From the NCBI GenBank assembly GCA_030015575.1, contig JASDDO010000001.1:513479772-513543771 (forward strand): a stretch of DNA of 64,000 nucleotides, given 5' to 3'. The translations under genes and the position numbers were made by a program. The notes below the pieces were generated by a model, which searched no databases, was not told the origin of the DNA, and worked only from the letters and a program-made list of their open reading frames with translations. How positions within the stretch are numbered: the stretch's first letter is position 1; each line of letters starts with the position of its first letter. Below, piece after piece: positions 1 through 10,994 of this stretch. This DNA comes from Agapanthus africanus. Lineage: Eukaryota > Streptophyta > Magnoliopsida > Asparagales > Amaryllidaceae.

Positions 1-816
1 CAAAACCGGCTCCCACGAGCACGGTATCCAAAGTCACCAAATAATACAACACTGAATCCTCACAAGTCGTCTCAAAGTCATATACAAATAGTGGAAGATG
101 GAGAATACTAGATCCAACAAAATGATATACAATGTACAAATAGATAACCGCAAACCCACCTTAAAGCAAAGGCCTCACAGCCAAACGTAGCGGTATCTGC
201 AAAAGTAGAAATGAAAAGACGCCCTGCCGCGAGTACTCTGAGGGTAAGTCCTGCAAAACACTGTGGCACAACGGGGGTGAGTTTCCAACTCGTGAATAGT
301 AAATAACAACATACTGTAATCGCAAGTATGCACGAATATCGATTAATCTATCACAAGTGATCCGATAGCATAAGTATGACAATATGAATATGCAACAATC
401 ATGTAAAGGTACATCATCAGGGTACTACAACTACATCAAGTAATGCATATCAAAAATAATCCTGAGTGTGTGGGATGATATAATAAAATCTCATATAAAA
501 GCATCAGCATGGAAAAACACCAGTATCCCTCACTGACACATCAAATCCCAAATCCTCAGGCACCGCATCCACAGATCGACCCTCACATCCTGTAAGTCTC
601 ATGGAACCTGAGTGTCAAACATCGACACCCGAAACATCATGAAAACATATGCATGTGTGTGTGTGTGTATAAGTATGAGGATGTCAATCCCGTATGTCTA
701 CAGACGATACATAGAAATCATGGAAAACCTGAGTGTCTAACACCGACACTCAAAATATCATAAAACCCGTGTCTAGCATCGACACGTAAATCCCCATAAC
801 TCAGGCGTTGTCACCA
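1..816 (-). mobile_element. Gypsy LTR B (Tekay/Del-like), left part
   Basis: Read on the minus strand this stretch follows the 3' half of the LTR of element E (16126-20332): the GTGTC/GACAC hairpins, the segment around 'tattcacgagttg', and the run toward the LTR end. It continues at 13216 after the insertion of Copia element A. The 3' end of the LTR lies to the left of the window. Homology to E is seen directly; the Tekay/Del (chromovirus) label is inferred from E. It is an old, diverged fossil, and no coding region belongs to it here. Confidence 0.7.
612..786 (-). repeat. GTGTC/GACAC stem-loop repeats in LTR B
   Basis: Three stem-loops lie at 612-628, 731-751 and 768-786. Read on the minus strand their stems are GTGTC, GAGTGTC and CGTGTC, each paired perfectly, with 7-nt loops GATGTTT, GGTGTTA and GATGCTA. 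The homologous part of the E LTR has the same arrangement with loop GATGCTG. The function is unknown. Confidence 0.75.
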
Positions 817-821
817 TGACT

Positions 822-3050
822 TGTTGGAGATAGTGCCCTCAGAGTCAATTATTGGATCACAGGCACGTGATTGCAATGATTGAGGGAGGACCTATCCCGG
901 TAGGACAGTCTTACTCGAGATGATATTATGCTATCTGGTTTACCTTTATCATCGTGTACTGCTTCAGGTGACCTTACAGGTCGCTATTACACGCTGATAG
1001 AGCCCCTAGGATTCTTGCTTGACTGCCAGCAGTATGAGGGAGATCATATACATGAGAGCTGGTGGTCTATAAGCACATCCTTAAAAGGTCCCTAGTCGTA
1101 GGAGTTTCAAGATAGGGCATCGATTCTCCAGAGTAGACTAGTGTATACAGTCGAGACCCCGACGAGGGGCGGTGGCCGGTCTCATAAGCCACTGGTGTCA
1201 GTTGGTTCACCTAAGATGTATACAGGTGCTCATTGGGTTATGAGTACACCGGACAGGACTCGCCGGGAACATGCTAGTTGGTCTTATATCTGACGTCAGA
1301 TAGCAGTTCCCTGGTGACATGTGTACAGGTTAGTTCATCGACCTGGGGATCGTCATTTGTCTCGTGTGAGTTCCCACTGTACTTTGATTACTACCCTACC
1401 ACGGCTCAAAGGAGTCGTGCAAACAGGTTTTAGTTGGGTACAGTCCCGAGCCACATGGAGGCAGTGAGCGGATCTTCAGGGGTTCGTCTCTCCCGGTATT
1501 GGGGGTGAGGTCGCGCTGTGTCTAGGAGAGCCATTACGCAAAGCCCTCGGCCGAGGCAGGAGATTTACTGGTAGGTATTCCAGTAGTATCTCAGGGCGTT
1601 CTGGGCTACACTCCGACACGACTTGTACCGCTTTTAGGGGTCTGACTTTTACCAACCCCCTAGGCCCGACATGCGATACTCATAGACGAAGGGACCGGAC
1701 TGTACGGATATTGTCACTGACAGGCTCAGTAGGGTGTCAGGATGAGTTCGCTCGTCGACGTCCCTTTTGGTCAATAGCTGGTGGCCCGTCACGTATTGGC
1801 TTATACCTCTGACGTGCTGGTGGTTAAATCCACAGCCATAGTATTGACGAGTCTTTAGAGTCCACCACACTTTCAGTTACTCAAGCTTTCGGGCGAAACG
1901 TTGTAGAGGCCGTATGGAGATATGGCAGGGTCCGATCAGATACGTGCGGTATTGCACAGATCAGGATCGGACGGTTTGTACTAGTGGTCGTATGGATTTA
2001 TGGCAAGGTTCGATCAGATACGTGCGCTATTGCACGGATCAGGATCGAACGGATATTACTTGCCGGCTTTGGTTTAAGCCGGATCCTAGTTTGGTACAGT
2101 GTAGATTTTGTCTCATTGCATTTGTATCCGGTCGGAATACAGATGCGGGTGTGTATGCACAGTATCGGGGTTTTCCTGTAATTTATTACGGGACCAGTTT
2201 TCTGGAGTTGCCAGTTTGCATTCCGTTCCGGCCGGTTTTCCTTTGTTCTTTCCCGGCCGGACTTTTCCGATGGAGGGGGTTATTTGCAAGTTTGCAAATA
2301 ACATATTGTGGAGGGGTTTCTTGCATATGGATTGATTATGATAGCATCTTTAGATTCCTTTCTTTTCTATCATCATTTCTTTTGCATTAATGGTGATTAG
2401 AATGGATTGGAGTTGATTAGGAGTTGATGTGAGGTTTACTTTGGATGTGGTCACCTCTTGCTTTTCCTACACTCACCTCCCTCTTGTATTTGTTTTTGCC
2501 CTCCACCATTTCCACCATAGAATGGCCGGCCACATTTTTGGATGAGTGGAGAGGAAAAATGAGAGGTTCATTTTTGTGAGAAGAAAAAATTCCTATCTCA
2601 TTTTTCTTGCTACAAAACATTCTAGCTCCACTTGATAAGTTGATTTCCATTCTATCCCTCCATCACCATGGCAACTAAAACCTAAGTGAGACATAGCCTA
2701 TACACATTCTACAGCAAATCTTGGGCACGTCGACTTGCCAGCTTCGTGCCCGAGTTGCCTCGGTATTGAGGCGGGAGCCCGTAAAAGACGCAGGCGATGT
2801 GGTGCCCTTCCGGCGAGGAGGCGACGATATGGAGACAGGACTTTCCGCGGGAGATCGGGACGATGACGAGAAGACCGGAGGATTCGGATCACTCGGTATA
2901 TCTCTCACCCTTTCTCTTGATTGCTAGTATCAGTTAATGGTTACGATCCGGGTTTATTGTCCGCGGTAGCGCCAGTTTAAAAGTTAAGAAAAATTTTGAT
3001 TCCGCATTTTGGCCTCGGATAGACGGCCGGGGCGCTGCCATGGCGCAACA
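822..3050 (+). repeat. 5' LTR of Copia A
   Basis: The 2,229-bp LTR begins TGTTGGAG and ends GCGCAACA, and it matches 10995-13210 almost base for base. It holds a 78-bp tandem pair of nested hairpins near 1911-2064 and a purine/pyrimidine-rich transcribed part near 2400-2650. Open frames inside it, such as 1914-2390, are repeated in the 3' LTR and are chance or shadow frames. Confidence 0.92.
1931..2049 (+). repeat. Tandem nested hairpins in LTR A
   Basis: Two adjacent units (1931-1971 and 2009-2049) each have an outer stem TCCGATC/GATCGGA or TTCGATC/GATCGAA and an inner stem GTGC/GCAC. The outer stem differs between units by a paired change (C-G to T-A), so pairing is kept. The 3' LTR repeats the pair at 12104-12144 and 12182-12222. 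Confidence 0.8.
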
Positions 3051-3062
3051 TGGTATCAGAGC
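3051..3062 (+). other. Primer-binding site of Copia A
   Basis: TGGTATCAGAGC follows the CA end of the 5' LTR directly. It is complementary to the 3' end of initiator tRNA-Met, the usual primer of plant Copia elements. Confidence 0.93.
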
Positions 3063-4740
3063 CACGCCATTAACCTTGTCTAGCTTGCTCTAGTATGTTT
3101 AAAGACCCGATCGAACCAAAATCCCAAAAACCATATTTTCCTTCACATCTGTTTCTGTCGAATTTTTTTGGTGTCCAAAAATTTTTCAGGTTACTGCAGA
3201 ATGATGTACAGAGAATCCCAAGAACACTGGAAAAATTTGGTAATCCAATTCTTCCGTACGACCGCGGAACCGCGGCCTTAACCCCTCCTTGGCCGCGGTT
3301 CCGCCGCAGGAAGTTGGGATCATTTCACCATATTTTTACAGTGGGCTTGTGGGCTGAAAATAAGGGTTTTGGTATACTTTGTCTGGGCCCAGAATTTCTG
3401 TGAGTGCTACAGTATTTCTTGGGGGCCCACTTGTTATTTTTGATCGATCGGATATTTTAAACACATTGGTTCACAGTATTTACATTATATCTGCGACCGT
3501 GAATGTCACTTGATCGGTAAATCCTGTCTAACTGCTATAGCCCGGTTAGACGGATTTGCGAACGTGACATTCACGTTGATGTTCTTTGTATTGCTGTGAT
3601 TTTGCGGATCGGTCATGGGGGATAGCCTGGATGCAATGTTAGTACAGTTTTGTTTTATATGTACATTTGATATTGCGGGGCGAGCGTCCGACATATGGAC
3701 TGCCGTCACTGCCTGTTTGTATTATTCTTTTGGGGCACGACCTGGTTGCGGTCGATGTACCCGTTGTATGTATATTTTACTTTCTATACTAGGATTACCC
3801 CGCGGAGGGGTGCACGGATAGCCGGGTTCTAGAGGGCAACGGGCCCGCATCTCATGGCATTGAGACGGAAGGGGCTTCACTCTAGGATTGGCGGGCTATT
3901 CGCCGCACTCGTAGGGGGTACAGGTTGACCCAGGAGGGGTGCCCAAGTTACCGGATTCCATGAAGTGCTGGGTGGTCCATTCACGGTGCTGAAGGGGGCT
4001 GCCTCGCTTCAGGTTTTGGCGGGTGACTTGCCGCGCCCGTAGGGGTCTAGGTTTTCATTGCACAGGCTATCCACACGACCAGGGGAACGTCGGGTTTCAC
4101 CAGCGGCTCTGTGAAACCCGGGGATTCCAGATATCTGTATTGTTCTGTGATGCTGTACATTTCTATGATGTTGCATTTTATCACGCCTTGAGCGAAAATT
4201 ATATATTGGTATATATATATTAGTAGATGTTGTATATGTTTTGCATCCGCGCTAGTCCAGTCCCCGCTCTGTCGTTAGTTAGCTAACCTAACGGGTAATG
4301 ACGGGACCCAGTGGCAAATGCGGATGGCATATACGTACATCAGTATATTTTCGTTCTTTGTGGTGTGATCAATTGATGGGACTGCGTTGATTCGGATCAA
4401 TACAAGCTAAACAAACCTATTCTGATGTTGTTGGAACATTTTTCAAAAAGCTGTTATTGCAAGGACGTTCACTTTTGTTTTGCATCGTGGTATTCATTTG
4501 GAATATCCTGCTCCTCAGTCGACGAGGCAAGGGCCGAGATCCCTTCACCGGGAGTGACCCCTTGGACAGAAGTTTGCATCAGGGCATTAACTTCACTATA
4601 GCCGATTACTTTTGCTTTGCATCGTGGTATTCAGTTGGAATATCCTGCACCTTATTCTACGGGGAAAGAGCCGAGATCCCTTCACCGGGAGTGACCTCTT
4701 TAGCAAAGGTTTTCGTCACTATATTTTTATAAAAAGGCTA
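3063..4740 (+). other. Long untranslated leader of Copia A, first part
   Basis: There is no credible coding frame. Between about 4470 and 4700 a block containing ATCCCTTCACCGGGAGTGAC occurs twice, at 4539 and 4676. The same twin block is found at the equivalent place in Copia C and D. The leader is interrupted at 4746 by a solo LTR. Confidence 0.6.
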
Positions 4741-4745
4741 TGCAG

Positions 4746-6959
4746 TGTAAGTTATATGTATGCTCTAGAGGCCATTACTATACATAGGATGTATATTGTA
4801 GTGGATGCTGGGACGTATATAGGGAGGACTTTCTTGCTCGACATGATAGTATGCTATCTGGTTACACTTTACCTTAACGTGTATGCTGATTGTCTCTCTG
4901 TTACATGTTGGTAAAGCCCTTAGGATATGTACTTGACTACCTGGACTATGATGCAGATCATACTAGTGGGACAGATAGTCTATAAGTACATCCTTCAAAG
5001 TCCCTAGTCGTAGGTGTATCGAGACGGGGCATCGATATACCAGAGTAGACTAACGTGTACCTTCTCGACCCATACAGATGGGCGATGGATGATCCCATAT
5101 CCATCGGTGTTTGACATCAGAGATGATATACGGGTGCTCAGTAGAGACTGGGTACACTGGACGGACTCGCCGAGAACTCCCAGATGGTATTATACCTCAC
5201 GTCAGATGGCAGTTCTCTGGTGACACTGGTACAGAGTAGTCTGTTGACCCGAGATCGTCATAGAGTCTTGTGTGGTTCCCACTGTGCTTTGATTTCCATC
5301 TTACCACGTCCAAGAGGGCGTGCAAAACGGTGGTTTTTGGGTACAGTCCCGAGTCACATGGAGGCAATGAGCGATAGGAGGGGATTCGTCTCTCCCGGTA
5401 TAGGGAGTTGATGTTGTGCTGTGTTCGATTGGCTATAACAGGAAATCCCTGGCCAGGGTTGCTGAGATTTACTGGTAAGTGTTACCAGTAGTTTCTCGAA
5501 CAGTTATAGACCTCATATCGACACGACTTATCGAGCTATTGGGGTCTGACGTTTACCACCCCTAGACGAGATATGCGACATATCAGACGATCAGACCGGA
5601 CTGTACGGTAGTGTTACTGGTCGGATTCACTGGAGTGTGAGCGGGCTTGCTCGTCGATCTTCAGATCGCTCAATACCCGGGTGGCCGTTACGTTTAGCAG
5701 ACCGCTTGCGGCTTGTGGGTGTTTGATATGATCATCATCTGCTGCCGGCGTATTGACGAGTCTTTAGAGTCCTACACAGAGGTTTCCTGGCTCAAGCGAA
5801 ACGAAATAGGAGCGCATATGAGATATGTGCGGGACCGAGAATAATGCGTGTATGTGATATCGTATTCTATTCTCGTGATAAATGTATCGAATGGTTGTAT
5901 GCGATATAACCTAGTTATCGATTCAAGCGTTGATTCGATAAATCGATACATTGGATATTAGCCGGTTATATGCGATATGACCGGATCGTTAAATCAAGTG
6001 TTGATTTAATGATTTAATGTATAATTATATATTTGATATATTACTTTGCATTAACTAATATTGGTTCACTTTAGATGGATTTTCTCACTCGGATGTGCGC
6101 ATTATATATGTGATATGATTTTGTGCATTTGCTTGTATCATGTTTGATGATACATGCTTTTTGGTTTGTGTGAAGATTAAACCATGGTTATTTAAATGGT
6201 TAGGGTTTTGTTTTTCATATCTATTTATTCATTTATTCATTTATTTTCTTTTTGGAAAAAGAAATGAGAAGAATGGTGGCTTTCTTTGTTTGTAGTTGAA
6301 GATTCATGAACCTTTGACTTTGTCTACCATTCTTATCTCATGCTTAACCTAACCATTTGATTTAACCCTAGTTTAATCTCTACACTTGACCATGGTTTAG
6401 ATTATGATAAGTTTTGATTTTTCTTTTCATTTTTAATTAACTTATCATGACAATTTCCTTCTTCTTCTTCATTTTCTTCAAGTGAAGAAAGCTTGCCTCC
6501 ATCAATGGCAAGTGATGAAAAAGAGTGAGAAATCCAAATCTAAAGTCTACCCACTTCCTATTTCTTCATCCTTTACCTTTTGCCAAGTAGTAGAGTGTGT
6601 TTCCTTCACAAGTTTCTTGACTTGGTGAAGTGAGAGCTTGATCTTGCGATGCTTCGACGTAGATCATCTTCGGCATGGACATCGACGACCTAGCTCGCCT
6701 ATTCTCCGATGAAGTCGACGCTAGAGCCCGGATTTGATTTGGACAGCGGAGAAGACCTCATCTCGGAGCCGTGGAGGTGAAGGACCGGATCTACAAAGGT
6801 TGTATTTCCGTTTCCCATTAGTTAATTGTTAACTAGTTTACTTTTTCGCCTAGTTTTCTAGCCAACGATCCGTAGTCGGGTCTCTCGGCACCTAGATTTT
6901 TTGAAATTGGCATGGTTGATGCCTTGTGAGACCTCACTAGTGTGCCTAGGAACCCTACA
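4746..6959 (+). mobile_element. Solo LTR of the Copia C/D family
   Basis: The 2,214-bp LTR starts TGTAAGTTATATG and ends GGAACCCTACA, and it is the same family as the LTRs of element C on the other strand. The flanking TGCAG (4741-4745 and 6960-6964) is a perfect 5-bp target duplication. No internal region is present, so it is a solo LTR left by LTR-LTR recombination. It sits in the leader of A; the leader sequence resumes at 6965 in register with the leaders of C and D. Confidence 0.92.
5893..6009 (+). repeat. Hairpin cluster in solo LTR
   Basis: Four successive stem-loops lie at 5893-5911 (GGTTGTAT/ATATAACC-type), 5916-5940 (TATCGATTCAA against TTGATTCGATA), 5962-5984 (CCGGTTATA against TATGACCGG) and 5989-6009 (perfect 9-bp TTAAATCAA/TTGATTTAA, loop GTG). 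Equivalent hairpins recur in LTRs C, D and G. Confidence 0.8.
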
Positions 6960-6964
6960 TGCAG

Positions 6965-8400
6965 TTCCTTCAACGATATCAAGTTCATTACGTTAAAGGT
7001 TTTTCGCCAAAAACCAGTCGTAGCCCTCCGTCATTTCAGATTAGTATTACTTAGTATTCGTGCTGCGTATGTCGTGCTTAGCCGAGGCGTAGTGTTCGGT
7101 AGCTATGTAGTGCTTTTCTGTTGCATGGATATGAGATTGGTTAGGACAGTCGTGCGGTCATTTTGGCTCAGTCAAGGATTCGTGCGGGTGGGTCTAATGC
7201 AATCAAGATAATGATGGGTTGAACTTGACTAGGATCCTTTGATATGTTGGCTCAGTCAAGGTCACTTGGGTCCTAGGGGTAAAAATCACATCGGGAGTTT
7301 CAAAAGAACTGAAACTTGCCAGATATGCGCATACCTTCTGGAGTGTGATGACGAGAGCAGATTCCGTCACGTTATCATGCAATGATAGTTGGATCCCGAT
7401 TCCCACTGATGAGTTGGTTTACTCCTCATGTGACCCCGACTAATTCTTCTTTCAGGTTTGGAGGAGAATTTGACGGTACAGTGGGAGGTTTCCTGATTAG
7501 ATAAAGTAATAACCATTCTGATCTAGGCTAGAGTGCACGCTGAGTGTTTCTTTTCTCTCTCTCTTTGGCAGCGACCATTGACCCGACCCTAGACTATGAC
7601 TCAATGACCAAGTTGACCGAACCTTCTTAACACTGGCTTTTGGATTGTCAGAGTTGCAAACCTCATTGCCACTCCTACTTTTACCCTTTTCTCCAGGACA
7701 CCCCGTATTACTACGAACGTCCACTTCCATTGGACAAAACCATCATATGGTTATATACGAACTCGAAGGACTTCGAGGATGGTTTCTGGTTCTGGAGAAA
7801 ACGAATAGGATTATTCAGTTGTCTTTTCTTTTCACCTTCTCTCATTGCGAGTACTCCTTGGTTTAGGAGAAAGTACACCTATTACGTAAATTGGATAGTC
7901 TTCTTCCAAACCATAAGCAGGTGCCGAACGGTGGGGAATGAAGAAAACCAATTAGCATAACGATGGTGTACAGAAGGTATTAAGTTAAGACAAAGCAAGT
8001 GATTAGTAAGAGGGCAAAGTAAATTGCGACTGCTATTCACGACCGAACCAAGTATTTTTCGCCTATCCTAAATCACCTTTGTATTTCTCCAGGACACTCC
8101 GTATCACTACGAAGATCCCAAGTTTATTGGATAATCCATCATATGGTTATATACGAACTCGAAAGGAACTTGTTCCAGTTCGGGGATGGATTCTGGTTTA
8201 GGAGAAATAGGAATAAGGTTTATTCGGTTGTCTTTTATCTTCACCTTCTCTCGCATTGCGAGTGCTCCTAGGATTAGGACAGTACACCCATTATGCTTAT
8301 TGGATAGTCTTCTTCCAAACCATAGGCTGGTGCCGAACGGTAGGGAAGGAAGAAAACCATTTGGCCTAAAGTGGTGTGCAGAAGGTAACGACTAAAGACA
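6965..8400 (+). other. Leader of Copia A, second part, with internal duplication
   Basis: 6965-7460 aligns with the leaders of C and D (on + coordinates about 50800-51150 and 56880-57200). From about 7640 the sequence differs. It holds a direct duplication of about 290 bp, 7694-7980 against 8093-8385, sharing the segment from CTCCAGGACAC to the end CAGAAGGTA. No recognised domain is visible, and the reading frames through it are shadows. Confidence 0.55.
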
Positions 8401-10978
8401 TATAAAGGGATTTGGAGAGATGGCAAAGAATTATACGGTTATAGTTGTGAATCAGGATAATGGATAAGGCATTACTAGGAATACCAGGATACCCCATCGA
8501 AACACTTCAATGTTTCAGTTTCACTGTGTACTGTTAAAAGAAAACTGATTTCCCGATTAGACACTTGCTCCAGGGTATGTATTTACCAGGTATGATTCTC
8601 ACATCTGTATGGTTTTACAGATGATGAGTGGGAGTAAGTTATTGGGAATTAGGTGACCATCCTCATTATATCGGGATTCGTTGTAATTGGTGATATTTAA
8701 GGAAGTCACCTGGGTTGTTTGCCGGACGGCAAATATTTGATTTTGAATATCCGTTGTTATGCACCAATTTCAAATTGATATATCTGTACGTCTATTTTTA
8801 TAGAGTGAGATATACCTTTTGAAATTATGTCTATAACATTTACCTATATCAGTGGATGGTTAGGTAAGGAGCATTGAACAGCGGTGTAATTCTTCTTAAC
8901 CATAAGTACAGTTTTCAACCTGCGACACACAGTGAATGAGTTATTAGACTCAGGGGACTTATACAGAGTATTGTATATTGTCCAGTGTCCATTAGGACGG
9001 TGGGGTTAGTTCTCGTACTATATTCGGTTTACTTATGACTTCTCTAGTTTTTAGACAGTTGTTTCGTGGAAACACAAGGTCCGAATTTTGAGAAGTTATA
9101 GGTATTTGAATAAAGTAGAGAACCAAGTATTGCAAGTATCGAGATTCTTCAAAGTGATCGAAGATGTAGATACTTGTGAATGGTATTCAGTTGATAGTAA
9201 TGATTAAGAGAACTAGCTTCTCTTTCAGGTTGCTCAGAATTGGAAGTATTCCTAAGTTGAGTGACGCTGATCGGCCTTTTTCCATTTTAGTTGACATGCA
9301 CTGGAGACAGCTGCATGATTTGAATCTGGTTCCAATTAAATCAGTGCCTCTGTTTCTGTATTGGATATAGAACAGTTCATATCTTGACATTGTTAAGGTA
9401 CGGGGAGTTATCCGGCTTATGATTAAAACCAGACACTGGACAACTCAAGGCACGTTTCTGTAATGGCTGTTTGTGGGTTGACCCAGGCTATGACGAGGGT
9501 TGACTTTCTACCATCTGGCAGATCAATAGTAATATTGTTCTTAACTCGCCACATTTTAAAAGAAAGGATTTTTTCAGAAAACAGTAGTGGGAGTATGGTA
9601 GAAATGGAAGCGATTCCAGAACCGCAAACGATTACTGAAGATTTCATAAGAACCTAAAGATTCAATATGGCTTGACATTCCATTAGCCACTCCGCAGATA
9701 TGGTGGGTAACCTCAGGCACTCGAGAGGTACTTCGGTATGCTCAAGGACGGTGGCAGGGAGGTTCTTGATTACCCAGACTTTCCATTGCTGTTGTTCCAG
9801 ACAGTGAGACCCAGCAGGAGGATGAGTGTAGCGTCGTTCTAAACTAGCTTTAGAAGTGTACGTCTATATGACTCTGCCAGAGGGTTGTCGTAGTCAGTGG
9901 GAGCAGCGGAAGCATTGATGGACAGGTGGCTTATGTCTATTTATAGACTAAAGCAGATATAGCGGAGATAGATCATCTATTTCTGACATGACAGTCATAG
10001 GTTTGACTTCATCAGAATAGGGGATGGATCTGTTGAGAAGGTAGTAGGGTGTGATGTCCTGGTTTTGGATGACATACACAGAGTAGGAAAGGAAACTCCT
10101 ATACTACGATCGGTTATACTTTGGTTGTCATATAGTGGTTTCTCCACATGGGATTTGGACATTATATCAGACATTCTGGTTACTAGATCTATGGTTTTAG
10201 ATCTAGATTTGGGTGGTTTCCTAATCTGGGTACCTTGACAGCATTCTATGAGTATTTAGAATGGACGACTCCTGGCATGGTAGTGTACCTGCAGGTGATG
10301 GAGTCACCCTCTCTAAAGGTGTCTTGCAGACTAAAGGGGAGAGGGATACGCATGATTGACATATCACTTGCTTAGGTAATTGAGTCAATCATGAGATGTC
10401 AAGTACCACACCAGATGTTGTTCTTGCAGTAGGTGCAATAAGTTGATATTAATCCAATCCTGGAGAAACAGTCGGAAGCAGTTTTAGAACATAAGTTGAT
10501 GTTCTAGGGATGTGATAACGACAGCCTCTTTTAAGAGACGGTTATCATTCCAGGCTTCCAAGGTGACATGGTTGGCAGAGTGGCTGTCAGAGTTATAGTT
10601 TCTCCTTCTGACGAGGGGCAGTATTTTGGACAGGTGGTCCAAGGCAATACTGAGGGAGGCATGGTGCTGGGTACTGATTAAGTTCAGTCATCGATACAGT
10701 CTAAGATGTTTGGATTTGGAGTTCATTTATGGGCTAGGTCCCATCAGATATCCAGACATACTCTAAGACAGGTATTGCTCATTTCGAGAGATAGCTTTCT
10801 CTGCGAACTTGAGATATAGAGAGATATAGAAAGAAACATCACAGGGGATCCACTCACTGAGGCTATTCCTCGAACGCAATAGTTTCGCAAACGAGCTTTG
10901 TAAGACTGACTAGTAGAGGAGTTGGGTGTTCGGTATCACACGGGCTGTGAGTATGCGACATCGCAATAATTAACCTTG
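8401..10978 (+). mobile_element. Decayed pol of Copia A (reverse transcriptase and RNase H remnants)
   Basis: From about 9780 to 10950 the sequence parallels the reverse-transcriptase and RNase H end of elements C and G at the DNA level. The shared landmarks include the stretch around 'ctagctttagaagtgtacg' and the end just before the polypurine tract. No frame stays open for long and there are many breaks, so this is a fossil. The stretch 8401-9780 is unassigned interior; small frames at 9176-9657 show no recognisable domain. Confidence 0.6.
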
Positions 10979-10994
10979 AGTGCAAGTGGGAGAT
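10979..10994 (+). other. Polypurine tract of Copia A
   Basis: AGTGCAAGTGGGAGAT lies directly before the 3' LTR. The same tract occurs in G (33792-33807) and, reversed, in C (47628 onward). Confidence 0.9.

Noticed and set aside
1914-2390. 158-residue open frame in LTR A
   Set aside because: It lies in a non-coding LTR, spans the hairpin tandem repeat, is repeated in the 3' LTR with an altered end, and has no recognisable domain.
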